41,176 nt of DNA. It comes from Chloroflexota bacterium (lineage in GTDB: Bacteria; Chloroflexota; Limnocylindria; Limnocylindrales; CSP1-4). Each line of letters begins with the position of its first letter. The first letter of the stretch is position 1. The translations under genes were made by a program, and so were the position numbers. Of the stretch, positions 23,223 through 31,326 are shown one piece after another. The stretch lies in NCBI GenBank assembly GCA_021787395.1, contig JAJYLZ010000031.1, forward strand, positions 1 through 41,176, given 5' to 3'. The notes beneath the pieces are model-generated. The model saw only the letters and a list, made by a program, of their open reading frames with translations, had not been told where the DNA came from and did not search any database.

Positions 23223-24386
23223 TCAGCCCACCGCGCGGCCGACGAGGGCGCCCAGCCCGTAGGTGACCGCGGCCGCGAACAGGCCCAGCAGCACCTGCCG
23301 CCCGCCGGTGCGGAGCACGCTGCTGCCGGTGACCACGGTGATCGCCGCGCCGACCACGAACAGGGCCACCGCCGCGATGACGATCGAGGCCGCCACCGCC
23401 GTCATCCCCTCGGCGACGAAGAACGGCAGGATCGGGACGAGGGCGCCGAGGGCGAACAGGACGAACGAGGTCAGCGCCGCCACCCACGCGGAGCCCCCGA
23501 GCTCCTCGGGGTCGATGCCCAGCTCCTCGCGCGCCAGCGTGTCCACGGCCCGGCCGACCTCGCCGCTCACCAGGGTCTTCGCCATCTCGCGCGCCTGGGC
23601 CTCGGGCAGGCCCTTGGCCTGGTAGATCAGCGCGAGCTCCTCCTCCTCCTCGTCCGGGACGGTGAGCAGCTCCTCGCGCTCCACCTTGACCTGGTGGGCG
23701 AACAGCTCGCGGGCGCTCTGGACCGACAGCCACTCCCCGATCGCCATCGACAGCGCGCCCGCCAGCATGCCGGCGAGCCCGGCGATCAGGACCGCGTGGC
23801 CGCCGCCCGACGCCCCGGCCACGCCCATCGAGATCGACAGGTTGGAGACCAGGCCGTCATTGGCGCCCAGGACGGCCGCCCGCAGCTGGTTCCCCCCGCC
23901 CGCCCGGTGGCGGCCCTCGATCCGGGCGATCGCCCCGCCCTCCACGCCCCGGCCGCCGGCCAGCTCGCGGAACAGGCGCGCGTGGGACCGCTCGTCGCCC
24001 GGCATCCGCGACAGCGCCTCGGCCTGCTCGTCGTACATGCCCTGCTCGGCGGCCTCGCGCTCGGCGATCGTGGGCACCACGAGGCCAGGGCCGAGGCGGC
24101 GGGCCACGAGCATCAGGACGCGCGTGCGCCAGCCGACCCGCACGGTGCTCGGATCCTGCCCGGCCTCGGTGAGGCGGCGGCGCCAGACGCCGGCGTGGAC
24201 GTCCTCGGTGGCGGCCATGCGCGTGTAGAAGTCCCGCAGCGCCGGGCTTCCCTCGAGCTCGGCGAGCAGGGAGTAGAGGGCGATCGCGTCCACCTCGCCC
24301 TGGAGGTTCTCGCGGTAGCGGGCGAGGTCCTCCGGCGACGGCGACGCGGACGGCGATGCGGGGCTGGGCGGGGTCGGTGTGGGCAT
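23223..24386 (-). CDS. VIT1/CCC1-family Fe/Mn transporter with ferritin-like domain
   Basis: 387 aa. The N-terminal half (about 20-165) is a four-helix ferritin/rubrerythrin-like domain with metal-ligand residues: GEVDAIALYSLLAELE, EDVHAGVW, EREAAEQGMYDEQAE and DERSHARLF. The C-terminal half is the VIT1 membrane domain: NQLRAAVLGANDGLVSNLSI, GALSMAIGEWLSVQS, and three further helices. This matches MbfA/membrane-bound rubrerythrin exporters, which sense and export Fe(II) or Mn(II) under iron or peroxide stress. It follows the aldolase gene after 17 bases and precedes the cyclase-fold gene by 28, so the three form an operon. Confidence 0.92.
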   Translation of the reverse strand: MPTPTPPSPASPSASPSPEDLARYRENLQGEVDAIALYSLLAELEGSPALRDFYTRMAATEDVHAGVWRRRLTEAGQDPSTVRVGWRTRVLMLVARRLGPGLVVPTIAEREAAEQGMYDEQAEALSRMPGDERSHARLFRELAGGRGVEGGAIARIEGRHRAGGGNQLRAAVLGANDGLVSNLSISMGVAGASGGGHAVLIAGLAGMLAGALSMAIGEWLSVQSARELFAHQVKVEREELLTVPDEEEEELALIYQAKGLPEAQAREMAKTLVSGEVGRAVDTLAREELGIDPEELGGSAWVAALTSFVLFALGALVPILPFFVAEGMTAVAASIVIAAVALFVVGAAITVVTGSSVLRTGGRQVLLGLFAAAVTYGLGALVGRAVG

Positions 24387-24403
24387 GGTGCTAGTTTGCC
24401 CCT

Positions 24404-25045
24404 TCAGCCGGCTCGCCTGGCCGCGGCGCGGAACTCGTCGATCGCCGCGAGCGAGCCCGGGTGCTCGCCCAGCGCCTCGATCACCGCCAGCGGGAGGGTC
24501 AGGTCGTGGGCGCCCGCGAGCAGCGACGCGACCGCCTCCTCGGGCGACTTCACGCTGGCCGCCAGGATCCGCATCGGCGACCCGCCGGCATCGATCACCT
24601 GCCGCATCTGGCGCACGAGGCCGGGACCGTCCCCGTACAGGCGCGTCGTGCGGTTCACGTACGGGATCACGAACGAGGCGCCGGCCTCGGACGCCAGGAG
24701 CGCCTGGCCCGGGCTGAAGATCGCGGTCATCGCGCAGGTCATCCCATCCGCCACCAGGCGGGCCACGAGGGCGAGGTTCTCGGTGGTCGTGGGCACCTTG
24801 ATGCCGACCCGGCCCGGCCGGAGCTGCGCGAACCGGCGCGCCTCGGCCTCGCGCGCCGCGGGCGTCTCCGCGGTCAGCTGGTAGAACACCGTGCCCGCCA
24901 CGACGTCCGCCAGCTCCGGGATCACCGCCTCGGCGGGGCGGCCCGACGCGGCCACCAGGGTCGGGTTGGTGGTGACCCCGCGGATGAAGCCGAGCGCGGC
25001 CGCCCGGCGGGCGGCCTCGACGTCGGCCGAGTCGAGCAGCAGCAA
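24404..25045 (-). CDS. Transaldolase / fructose-6-phosphate aldolase-like protein (TalC/FSA type)
   Basis: 213 aa, the usual size of the small TAL/FSA family. The expected Schiff-base lysine is Lys83 (VGIKVPTTTENL). Other marks are LLLDSADVEAAR, the phosphate-site VTTNPTLVAAS, TAIFSPGQALLASEAGA and FVIPYVNR. The start is TTG 25045, decided by a perfect AGGAGG at 25053-25058 with a 7-base gap; longer starts put this ribosome binding site inside the gene. It should transfer or cleave dihydroxyacetone units from sugar phosphates. First gene of the operon with the iron transporter. Confidence 0.88.
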   Translation of the reverse strand: MLLLDSADVEAARRAAALGFIRGVTTNPTLVAASGRPAEAVIPELADVVAGTVFYQLTAETPAAREAEARRFAQLRPGRVGIKVPTTTENLALVARLVADGMTCAMTAIFSPGQALLASEAGASFVIPYVNRTTRLYGDGPGLVRQMRQVIDAGGSPMRILAASVKSPEEAVASLLAGAHDLTLPLAVIEALGEHPGSLAAIDEFRAAARRAG

Positions 25046-25052
25046 CGCACAA

Positions 25053-25058
25053 CCTCCT
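25053..25058 (-). promoter_or_regulatory. Ribosome binding site deciding the TTG start of the aldolase
   Basis: AGGAGG on the minus strand, 7 bases before TTG 25045. It is the strongest Shine-Dalgarno in this part of the window. Confidence 0.7.
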
Positions 25059-25151
25059 GGCCTGCGGTCCGCGGGCGGACCGTCGCCCCATAGCATCGCG
25101 CCACGGGGGCGAGCCGCGCCAGCGGGCCCGCGCGCCGGCCCCGGCCCCGCC

Positions 25152-25988
25152 CTACGCCGCCCGCACGGCGGTGACGTACCACGAGTGCGGCAGCTCCCGC
25201 GCGCCGGCCGGGGGCACTGGCAGCGTCCACCGCTCCCGGCCGGGTCCAGACTCGCCGGGCTGGGCGACCGCCGCCCGCCAGCCCAGTACGGCGAGCTCGG
25301 CGACGGGGTCGTCCATGGCGCCCAGCCACGGCGCGCCGGCGGCCGCCTGCATGTCGAGCCATGGCCTGGTCCAGGGCGAGGTGAGCACCGCCCGGCTCGG
25401 GATGTCGAAGCCCAGGCGGCTGCCCGGCGCCGACAGCCGGGTCGCCGCGGCGAAGACGGCGCGCAGGGCCGGGTCCGGCAGGTAGAACAGGAGCCCCTCG
25501 GCCAGCCACGCGGCGGGGGCCGTCGGGTCCAGGCCGGCGCCGAGCAGCGCGGCGCCCCAGTCGGCGGTGAGGTCGGCGGCCACCGCGACGCGCCGGCAGG
25601 CCGGGCGCGCGCCGGCCGCCTCGAGCAGCGACGCCTTGCGCTCGAGGATGGCGGCCCGGTCCACCTCGAACACCGCGACGCCCTCCGGCCAGCGCAGGCG
25701 CCAGGCCCGGGTGTCGAGCCCGCACCCCAGCAGCACCGCCTGCCGGGGGGCGCGCTCCCCTCGCATCGCCTCCCCCAGCCAGTCGTCGAAGAACCGGGCC
25801 CGCAGGACCATCGGCAGGGTCGCGCCCGGGGCCTGGCCGGCCAGCCAGGCCATCCCCTCCTCCCCGGCGAGCGCGGCTGCCCACGGGTCGTCGAGCAGGG
25901 CGTCGGGGCGCTCCCGCTCCAGCGCCCGCGCCGCCGCGGTCCAGCGGGCCGTCGCCCCCACCAGATCGAGCCCGTCGGGAACCGTCAC
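25152..25988 (-). CDS. LCMT/PPM1-type class I SAM-dependent methyltransferase
   Basis: 278 aa from GTG 25988. The N-terminus (ATARWTAAARALE, DDPWAAALAG) and the SAM loop QAVLLGCGLDTRAWRL, followed by VAVFEVDRAAILERK, define the leucine-carboxymethyltransferase family (bacterial O-methyltransferases annotated in polyketide-type pathways). The AAWLAEGLLFYLP strand is the family's substrate motif. The acceptor is unknown. It is not in a recognisable biosynthetic cluster; neighbours are the aldolase operon and a divergent arrestin-like gene. Confidence 0.85.
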   Translation of the reverse strand: MTVPDGLDLVGATARWTAAARALERERPDALLDDPWAAALAGEEGMAWLAGQAPGATLPMVLRARFFDDWLGEAMRGERAPRQAVLLGCGLDTRAWRLRWPEGVAVFEVDRAAILERKASLLEAAGARPACRRVAVAADLTADWGAALLGAGLDPTAPAAWLAEGLLFYLPDPALRAVFAAATRLSAPGSRLGFDIPSRAVLTSPWTRPWLDMQAAAGAPWLGAMDDPVAELAVLGWRAAVAQPGESGPGRERWTLPVPPAGARELPHSWYVTAVRAA

Positions 25989-26206
25989 CGCGCCGCCCTC
26001 CGCATGCCGCCGGCCGCCGCGCCCGGCGGTCGCTGGTCATGGTGCCGACGCGCCCGGGCGCCGGCGAGTGCCGGGCGGACCCCGACGCGGGGACGGCCCG
26101 ACGGCAGCCGAGTGTCGCTGACGCCGCCCGCCGACGACCACGCCCACACCGGCGGAGTGCGATGATCGGCGGGCGCGGCCCGCGCCCACTCCCGGGGGAC
26201 TCCAGC

Positions 26207-27211
26207 GTGTCCTTCTCCTTCAATCCACTCGGCTCCGGCGCCGCCTGGACGCGCCACCAGGGGTCCAGCCCGTCGCCGTTCGACGCCCTCGACCGCCACC
26301 GCCTCGCCGGCCCCAGCGGGTCCCACCCGCTCCACCTCGTCCGGCCCGAGGAGCTGGTCCGCCCCGTCGGCGGGCCGCTGCAGGGGAGCGTCGAGGTCAG
26401 CGGCCCCGCGCGGGTGGGCGAGGCGATCAGCGGCCGCGTCCGGGTCACCCCGGCCGAGGACATCCGGGCGCGCGACGCCGTGCTGCGCCTCGTGGGCCTC
26501 AAGCTGGTGGAGCAGCGCCGGAGCGAGTCGCACCGCAACGCCGCCACCAATACGACCACCACCGAGGAGTGGGTCGAGGCCGACGGGCAGCTGTTCGAGC
26601 AGCTCCCGTTCACCGACCCGCCCATCCCGGCGGTGCTTCCCGCCGGCACGGCCTTCGACACGGCGTTCACGGTGCCCGCACCGCGACTCGGACCGCCGTC
26701 CGCGCACCTGGGCGAGGCGATCGTGGCCTGGGCGATCGACGTGCGCTGGGACGTGGCCCTGCACGAGGACCCGTTCGTGGCCTGCCTGGTCCCGGTGCTC
26801 CAGCACCCGGACCTGATCCGCGCCGGCGTCGGCGAGCAGGGCGGGCTGGCGATGCTCGACACCTACGCGGCGCCCGGCGGCGCCACGGTGTCGATCACCA
26901 CGCCGCTGCCGGCGAGCCCGGGCACGCAGCTCGGCGTCCGGGCCGTGTGGCCCGCCGCGCCGGATGGCAACGTCCGGGTCGAGCTGCACCGCCGGACGAA
27001 CGCCCCCAACGGCGTCGAGGGGATCCTCGCCTCGATGGCCCTGCCGAGCGGGTCCCTCCGCGGGGGCGCCGACGCCTCGCTGGCCATCCCCGCGGACTGC
27101 GCCCCGTCGTTCGACGGCGCGGGCCTGGAGATCACGTACGTGGTCCGGGTGCTGGTGGACCGCCGGCTGCGGATGGACGCCGCCATCGAGCGCCCGGTGG
27201 CGATCGCCTGA
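26207..27211 (+). CDS. Arrestin/Spo0M-like beta-sandwich protein
   Basis: 334 aa from GTG 26207 (GGGGGA about 7 bases upstream); in-frame ATG 26162 is the alternative. After a flexible N-terminus of about 60 residues come beta-rich segments: GSVEVSGPARVGEAISGRVR, DAVLRLVGLKLVEQRRSE, FDTAFTVPAPRL and AWAIDVRWDVALHEDPF. These repeat the strand pattern of the arrestin fold seen in Spo0M and related proteins. A second sandwich of about 120 residues follows. There are no membrane segments. The assignment is structural and tentative, and the function is unknown. A terminator-like hairpin follows at once. Confidence 0.6.
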   Translation: MSFSFNPLGSGAAWTRHQGSSPSPFDALDRHRLAGPSGSHPLHLVRPEELVRPVGGPLQGSVEVSGPARVGEAISGRVRVTPAEDIRARDAVLRLVGLKLVEQRRSESHRNAATNTTTTEEWVEADGQLFEQLPFTDPPIPAVLPAGTAFDTAFTVPAPRLGPPSAHLGEAIVAWAIDVRWDVALHEDPFVACLVPVLQHPDLIRAGVGEQGGLAMLDTYAAPGGATVSITTPLPASPGTQLGVRAVWPAAPDGNVRVELHRRTNAPNGVEGILASMALPSGSLRGGADASLAIPADCAPSFDGAGLEITYVVRVLVDRRLRMDAAIERPVAIA

Positions 27212-27229
27212 GGCCCGGAGCGCCGGGCC
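27212..27229. terminator. Hairpin terminator directly after stop
   Basis: GGCCCGG (27212-27218) and CCGGGCC (27223-27229), 7-base arms with loop AGCG, start one base after the TGA of the arrestin-like gene and lie before the convergent hydrolase. Confidence 0.5.
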
Positions 27230-27268
27230 GGCCCCGCGACGTTCCGCGGCGGGCGCGAGGGCCGGCGG

Positions 27269-27925
27269 TCAGGCGCGCAGCGTCCGGTCCAGGAACTCCA
27301 GGGTTCGCGCGAGGGCGAGCTCGGCCGCGTCCGCGCGATAGGCGTCGCGCGAGGGCTCGGCGAACCAGTGGCCGGTGCCCGGGTAGCGGTGGAACTCCAC
27401 GGCTCGGCCTTTCGAGCGGATGGCCTCCTCGAACTGCGCCACCCACGCGTCGTCCTCGTAGGGGTCGGCCTCCGCGAAGTGGCCCAGCACCGGCGCCGTG
27501 CCGCTCGCCTCGTCGGGGTCGCCGGTCCCGTAGTAGAGGACGACGGCGCGGACCGATGGGTGCGAGGCCGCGACGGCGAACGACGCGCCCAGGGAGAACC
27601 CGAGGACGGCGACCCGAGCCCCCGGCCCCAGCCTCGCCGCGAGGTCGGCCAGCGCCGCCTCCACGATCGCCGCGCCCTGCGCGCCGTCGAGCCGGCCCAC
27701 CCGCTCGTCGGCGGCCTCCACCGTGTCCACCACGTCGCCGTGGTACAGGTCGGGCGCGGCCACCGCGTAGCCGGTGGCGGCGAGCCGGTCGGCGAAGGCG
27801 AGGACGTCGGCGTTGAGGCCCCACCACGGGTGGAGGACGAGGACTCCCGCGCCGTCGGGCGCCTCGCCCGCCTCGTACACGCGCGCCTCGATCCCCGGCG
27901 CGCTGACCACGTCGAACTCGCCCAT
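27269..27925 (-). CDS. Dienelactone hydrolase family alpha/beta hydrolase (Ser nucleophile)
   Basis: 218 aa, ATG 27925 with GGGAGTGA upstream. The fold shows VLVLHPWWGLN (oxyanion region), nucleophile Ser111 in GFSLGASFA, acid Asp154 (EADPYEDD) and His186 (GTGHWFAEP). Classical dienelactone hydrolases have Cys in GxCxGG; the Ser variant suggests a carboxylesterase or other hydrolase activity. It starts 32 bases after the aminotransferase stop, so the two are one operon. The substrate is unknown. Confidence 0.88.
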   Translation of the reverse strand: MGEFDVVSAPGIEARVYEAGEAPDGAGVLVLHPWWGLNADVLAFADRLAATGYAVAAPDLYHGDVVDTVEAADERVGRLDGAQGAAIVEAALADLAARLGPGARVAVLGFSLGASFAVAASHPSVRAVVLYYGTGDPDEASGTAPVLGHFAEADPYEDDAWVAQFEEAIRSKGRAVEFHRYPGTGHWFAEPSRDAYRADAAELALARTLEFLDRTLRA

Positions 27926-27957
27926 CGCTCACTCCCGCTTCGCCCGGAGGCGGCCGC

Positions 27958-29082
27958 TCAGGAGCGCAGCGTAGACAGGAACGCCGAAGTGCGCTCGAGG
28001 CCCGCCGTGAGCACGGCCGGGTCGTTGGCGTAGCCGATCCGCACCGAGCCCTCGACCTCGAACGCGCTGCCCGGCACGAGCAGCACGCCCTCGGCCTCCA
28101 CGAGGCGGGTGCAGAACTGCTCCGACGACATCGGCGCGTCGAAGCGCAGCAGCGCGGTCGTGCCGGCGGCGGGCTTGACGTAGGAGATGCGCGGCTCCTC
28201 GGCCACCCAGCCGTCCAGGGTCGCAAGGTTTGCGCGGACGATCGCGCGGTTGCGCCGCAGCATGCCGCCCGCGTGCTCCAGCGCCAGGGCGGCCAGCAGG
28301 TCGTCCACCATGCCCACGCTGATCACGGAGTAGTCGCGGTGGCGGCTGATCGCGGCGAGCACCTCCGGCGGGGCGACGATCCAGCCCAGGCGCAGCCCGG
28401 CCAGCGAGAACGCCTTGGACATGCTGCCCACCGCGATCGTCCGCGGGTAGAGGTCGGCGAAGCTCTGGCTGGTGCCCGGGCCGTCCTGGTCGAGCCCGCG
28501 GTACACCTCGTCGGCGAGGATCCACGCCCCCTGCCCGCCCGCGATGGCGGCAACCCGGGCGAGCGCGTCGGGGTCGAGCAGCGCGCCGGTCGGGTTGTTG
28601 GGGTTCGTGATCGAGATGAGCTTCGCGCCCCGGGCGGCGTCGGCCAGCTCGTCGAGGTCCAGGCGCCACCCCTCGGCCTCCCGCAGGCGGACCTGCCGGA
28701 CCTCGGCCCCCAGGCTCTCGGGCACCGCCACGTGCTGCTGGTACGTCGGCACGACGCTCACGACCACGTCGCCCGGCTCGACCAGCGCCTCGTACACGAG
28801 GTGGTTGGCGCCGATGGCGCCGTGGGCGACCAGCACCCGGTCGGGCGTCACGGTCCCGTAGAGGGCCGCGATGGCGGCGCGCAGGCGCCCGCTGCCCTCG
28901 ATGGCGCCGTAGTCCAGCCGCATCGGGGAGAGCTCCGCCGCCAGGCCCGCCGGGTCCAGGCCGGCGAGGGCCAGCAGCTCGGCCACGGTGACCGAGTCCA
29001 CACAGGTCTCGGCGAGGTTGTACCGGCAGCGGGCCTCCCACCGGTTCATCCAGATCTCGACCCCGAAGTCGGCGATGCGCAT
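27958..29082 (-). CDS. Class I/II PLP-dependent aminotransferase
   Basis: 374 aa. Expected PLP lysine Lys223 (GSMSKAFSLAGLRLGW), NPNNPTG (160-166), Asp191 of ILADEVYRGL, and a C-terminal Arg in GSVRIGYANDP. The N-terminus with EIWMNRWEARCRYNLAETC is a hallmark of a subgroup related to capreomycidine-synthase-like and aspartate-aminotransferase-like enzymes. Amino donor and acceptor are unknown. Start ATG 29082 has CATCAT 6 bases upstream, a weaker version of the leaderless promoter pattern. Confidence 0.9.
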   Translation of the reverse strand: MRIADFGVEIWMNRWEARCRYNLAETCVDSVTVAELLALAGLDPAGLAAELSPMRLDYGAIEGSGRLRAAIAALYGTVTPDRVLVAHGAIGANHLVYEALVEPGDVVVSVVPTYQQHVAVPESLGAEVRQVRLREAEGWRLDLDELADAARGAKLISITNPNNPTGALLDPDALARVAAIAGGQGAWILADEVYRGLDQDGPGTSQSFADLYPRTIAVGSMSKAFSLAGLRLGWIVAPPEVLAAISRHRDYSVISVGMVDDLLAALALEHAGGMLRRNRAIVRANLATLDGWVAEEPRISYVKPAAGTTALLRFDAPMSSEQFCTRLVEAEGVLLVPGSAFEVEGSVRIGYANDPAVLTAGLERTSAFLSTLRS

Positions 29083-29409
29083 GGGCGAATGATGCCCGAC
29101 CCGCATCGTGCAGGCGGCGGGCGCCCCGACGTCGCCCGGGTCAGGCCGCGATCGCCTCCCGCGGCGGGCCGGCGAGCGCGGGGCCGACGCGGCCGGGGAC
29201 GACCCGGCCGCCCGCTGGGCGAGCCTGCAATCGGGTCCGGTGGCTGCACCGCTCACCTGGCGAGCCGACCGGCCGGCGACGCGCCGTCGCTGCTCGACAG
29301 CCGAGCGGGGGGACCGCTGCGGCGCCGCCCTCACCCGCCTGGCGAGCGGCGGCCCTCGGGATGGCCCGGCCGCCCGGCGAATGGGAGGCGGTCCGCGCAG
29401 CCCCGCCGA
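29083..29409. other. Non-coding gap
   Basis: Contains the weak -10 (CATCAT) of the aminotransferase at its left end. I see no gene; one short GCTCG/CGAGC hairpin (29292-29306) lies about 100 bases after the next gene's stop and could be its terminator. Confidence 0.4.
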
Positions 29410-29865
29410 TCAGGCGGCCATCGTGTTCCTCGGCCGTCCCGCAATCTCAGCGACAGCCCAGCCCATGACCCCCAGGCACAGGCTGGTCGCCACGTCGATG
29501 GCGAAGCCGACCCAGAACGACAGCTCGGGCAAGGTGAGCGCGGCCCCGTCGCTCCACGGCCGCTGCGCCGCGTCCACCCACAGGTTGGCGATCAGGACGT
29601 ATCCGATCGCGTAGCTCCCGGCCATCAGCAGGCCGGCGAGCGCCCCCGTCCACAGCCGCCGATGCCGGGGGGCGACGATCCACGCCACGACCCCGGCCCA
29701 GCCGCTCAGCGCGAGTGCCAGCACGATCCCCTCAACGGGCTGCCCGGCCAGCGAGCCCGACCCGGCCGCCGACGACCCGTAGATCCCGAACCAGGTCAGC
29801 CATCCGGCAGCCAGGCTCGCGAGCAGCCCCACCCTCATCCAGTTGAGCCTCGCCCGATCGCCCAT
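29410..29865 (-). CDS. Four-TM membrane protein, unknown
   Basis: 151 aa. ATG 29865 is fixed by GGAGG 7 bases upstream (29877-29873). Four transmembrane helices are predicted at about 12-30, 45-65, 75-97 and 115-140. No catalytic motif is visible. The general pattern resembles DUF1761-type small membrane proteins (about 4 TM), but I cannot confirm this. Confidence 0.65.
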   Translation of the reverse strand: MGDRARLNWMRVGLLASLAAGWLTWFGIYGSSAAGSGSLAGQPVEGIVLALALSGWAGVVAWIVAPRHRRLWTGALAGLLMAGSYAIGYVLIANLWVDAAQRPWSDGAALTLPELSFWVGFAIDVATSLCLGVMGWAVAEIAGRPRNTMAA

Positions 29866-30177
29866 CACGGCACCTCCGTGGCATCTCAGTCCCAGCCACC
29901 CATCAGCGTGGAACCTTGGGCCCGCCACGACCAGAGGCACGCGTCACGTGTCGCTCCGCCCAGCGGAGCGCAGAAGCAGGCCACGGACCGCCGGCTGGTG
30001 GACCGTCGGCGACGAGTTGTGCCCGGGGGCGTCCGGCCGCCAGCGGGCGCCGTCGCCATGACCGCTCGGGACAACGGCTCCAGCCGCCGACCGATGCCGA
30101 TCCCCCGGCCGCAGGTCTCCCCGCCTGCCTGCCGGGGGATCGGTGCCGGCGCTCAGCTGTCACCCAGGCCCGGAGCA
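29866..30177. other. Non-coding gap with a hairpin
   Basis: No gene supported. CGCTCCG (29952-29958) and CGGAGCG (29964-29970) form a 7-base stem with a 5-base loop. Confidence 0.4.
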
Positions 30178-30390
30178 CTAGGCCTTGCTGCCGGCCGACT
30201 GGAGCCCCGTCGCGGGAGACGTCGGCTTTGCCTCGGTGCTGGCGGCGGGCGCCGGCTGCTGGGCGTCCCAGCCCTTGGCCCAGGCGGCCCAGACGCCGGG
30301 CACGATCGGCTTGAGCTCCACCTCGGCGGGCTCCGCGGGCTGCGGGCTGGCGATCGCGGTCAGGACGCTGGCGACGTACAGGCGGCCCAT
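30178..30390 (-). CDS. Small hypothetical protein
   Basis: 70 aa. ATG 30390 with AGGGAG 7 bases upstream. A short apolar start (MGRLYVASVLTAIASP) is followed by a conserved-looking patch VELKPIVPGVWAAWAKGWDAQ and a low-complexity Pro/Ala/Ser/Thr tail. No membrane segment is certain. It is divergent from the Crp-like regulator, whose site could cover both promoters. Function unknown. Confidence 0.5.
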   Translation of the reverse strand: MGRLYVASVLTAIASPQPAEPAEVELKPIVPGVWAAWAKGWDAQQPAPAASTEAKPTSPATGLQSAGSKA

Positions 30391-30546
30391 CGTGTGCTCC
30401 CTTGCGGTGCCTGCCGGCGTACGGGCGCGCCGGTCAGGTCCAGATCCTCGCCGCGGACGGCCAGGCGCGCGATGGCGGCCGTCACCGCCCACCTGGTAAT
30501 CCGTCACAGCCGCGTCGACCCGAGCGCGACGCCCCCGCGCGCGCCG

Positions 30547-30552
30547 TATGCT
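30547..30552 (+). promoter_or_regulatory. Candidate -10 for leaderless Crp/Fnr regulator
   Basis: TATGCT, then 7 bases, then ATG 30560. The upstream in-frame ATG at 30548 lies inside this hexamer, so 30560 is the better start. Confidence 0.5.
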
Positions 30553-30559
30553 CCGCCGC

Positions 30560-31231
30560 ATGGACGGAGGGACCACCGGGACGTTGCCGCCAGAGCCCGA
30601 CGGCGGGTCGCTCGCAGCAGCGTTTCGCGACGGGCGCCGGCTGCGCCTGCGAGTCGGGACGACCCTGATGGCGGAGGGCGACGCCTCGAGGCGCGTGATC
30701 CTGCTGCTCTCGGGCCGCGTGAAGGTCTCCACGCTCTCGGCCGACGGCCAGGAGACCGTTCTCGCGTTCCGGGGAGCCGGCGACATTCTCGGCGAGCTCG
30801 CAGCGATCGACGGTGAGGACCACATGGCGACCGTGACCGTGGTCGAGGAGGGCACCGCGCTTGCCGTGACGGCCGAGAGGTTCCTGGCCGCGCTGGAGAC
30901 CGAGCCTGGCCTGGCGGTTATCCTGCTGCGCTCGGTGATCGGCCGGCTCCGCACGGCCGACCGGATGCGGACGGAGTACGTGGCGCTCGACGTGGCCGGG
31001 CGCGTGGCGAAGCGGCTCGTGGACCTCGCCTCGGCCTACGGGCAGCCGACGGACGGCGGGACTCGGATCGGGCTGCAGCTGTCCCAGCGCGAGCTGGCGG
31101 GCTGGGTCGGCGCCTCTCGCGAAGCCGTGAACAAGGCGCTCGCGCAGTTCGAGGCGCGGGGGCTCATCGCCCGTGACCACGGGACGCTCATCGTGCGTGA
31201 CGAAGACGGGCTGCGGCGGCGGGCGAGCTGA
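30560..31231 (+). CDS. Crp/Fnr family transcriptional regulator
   Basis: 223 aa. The N-terminal cyclic-nucleotide-binding beta-roll spans about 20-125, with GDILGELAAIDGEDHMATV at 74-92. A long dimer helix and a winged helix-turn-helix follow (about 172-205, LSQRELAGWVGASREAVNKAL). In cAMP receptors the phosphate cassette after GEL carries Arg-Ser; here the matching residues are His88-Met89. Nucleotide binding is therefore doubtful, and another ligand or none is possible. There are no Fe-S cysteines. It converges on an MFS transporter that has its own, intact-looking, cyclic-nucleotide domain. Confidence 0.9.
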   Translation: MDGGTTGTLPPEPDGGSLAAAFRDGRRLRLRVGTTLMAEGDASRRVILLLSGRVKVSTLSADGQETVLAFRGAGDILGELAAIDGEDHMATVTVVEEGTALAVTAERFLAALETEPGLAVILLRSVIGRLRTADRMRTEYVALDVAGRVAKRLVDLASAYGQPTDGGTRIGLQLSQRELAGWVGASREAVNKALAQFEARGLIARDHGTLIVRDEDGLRRRAS

Positions 31232-31326
31232 CATCTGAAGGGCGCCGCACCGCTGAAGGGCGGACGGGTCGGCCCAGGGCGGACCGGCCCGGTGCGGGCG
31301 CCGTGGCGCGCGCCGGAGCCCGTGCC

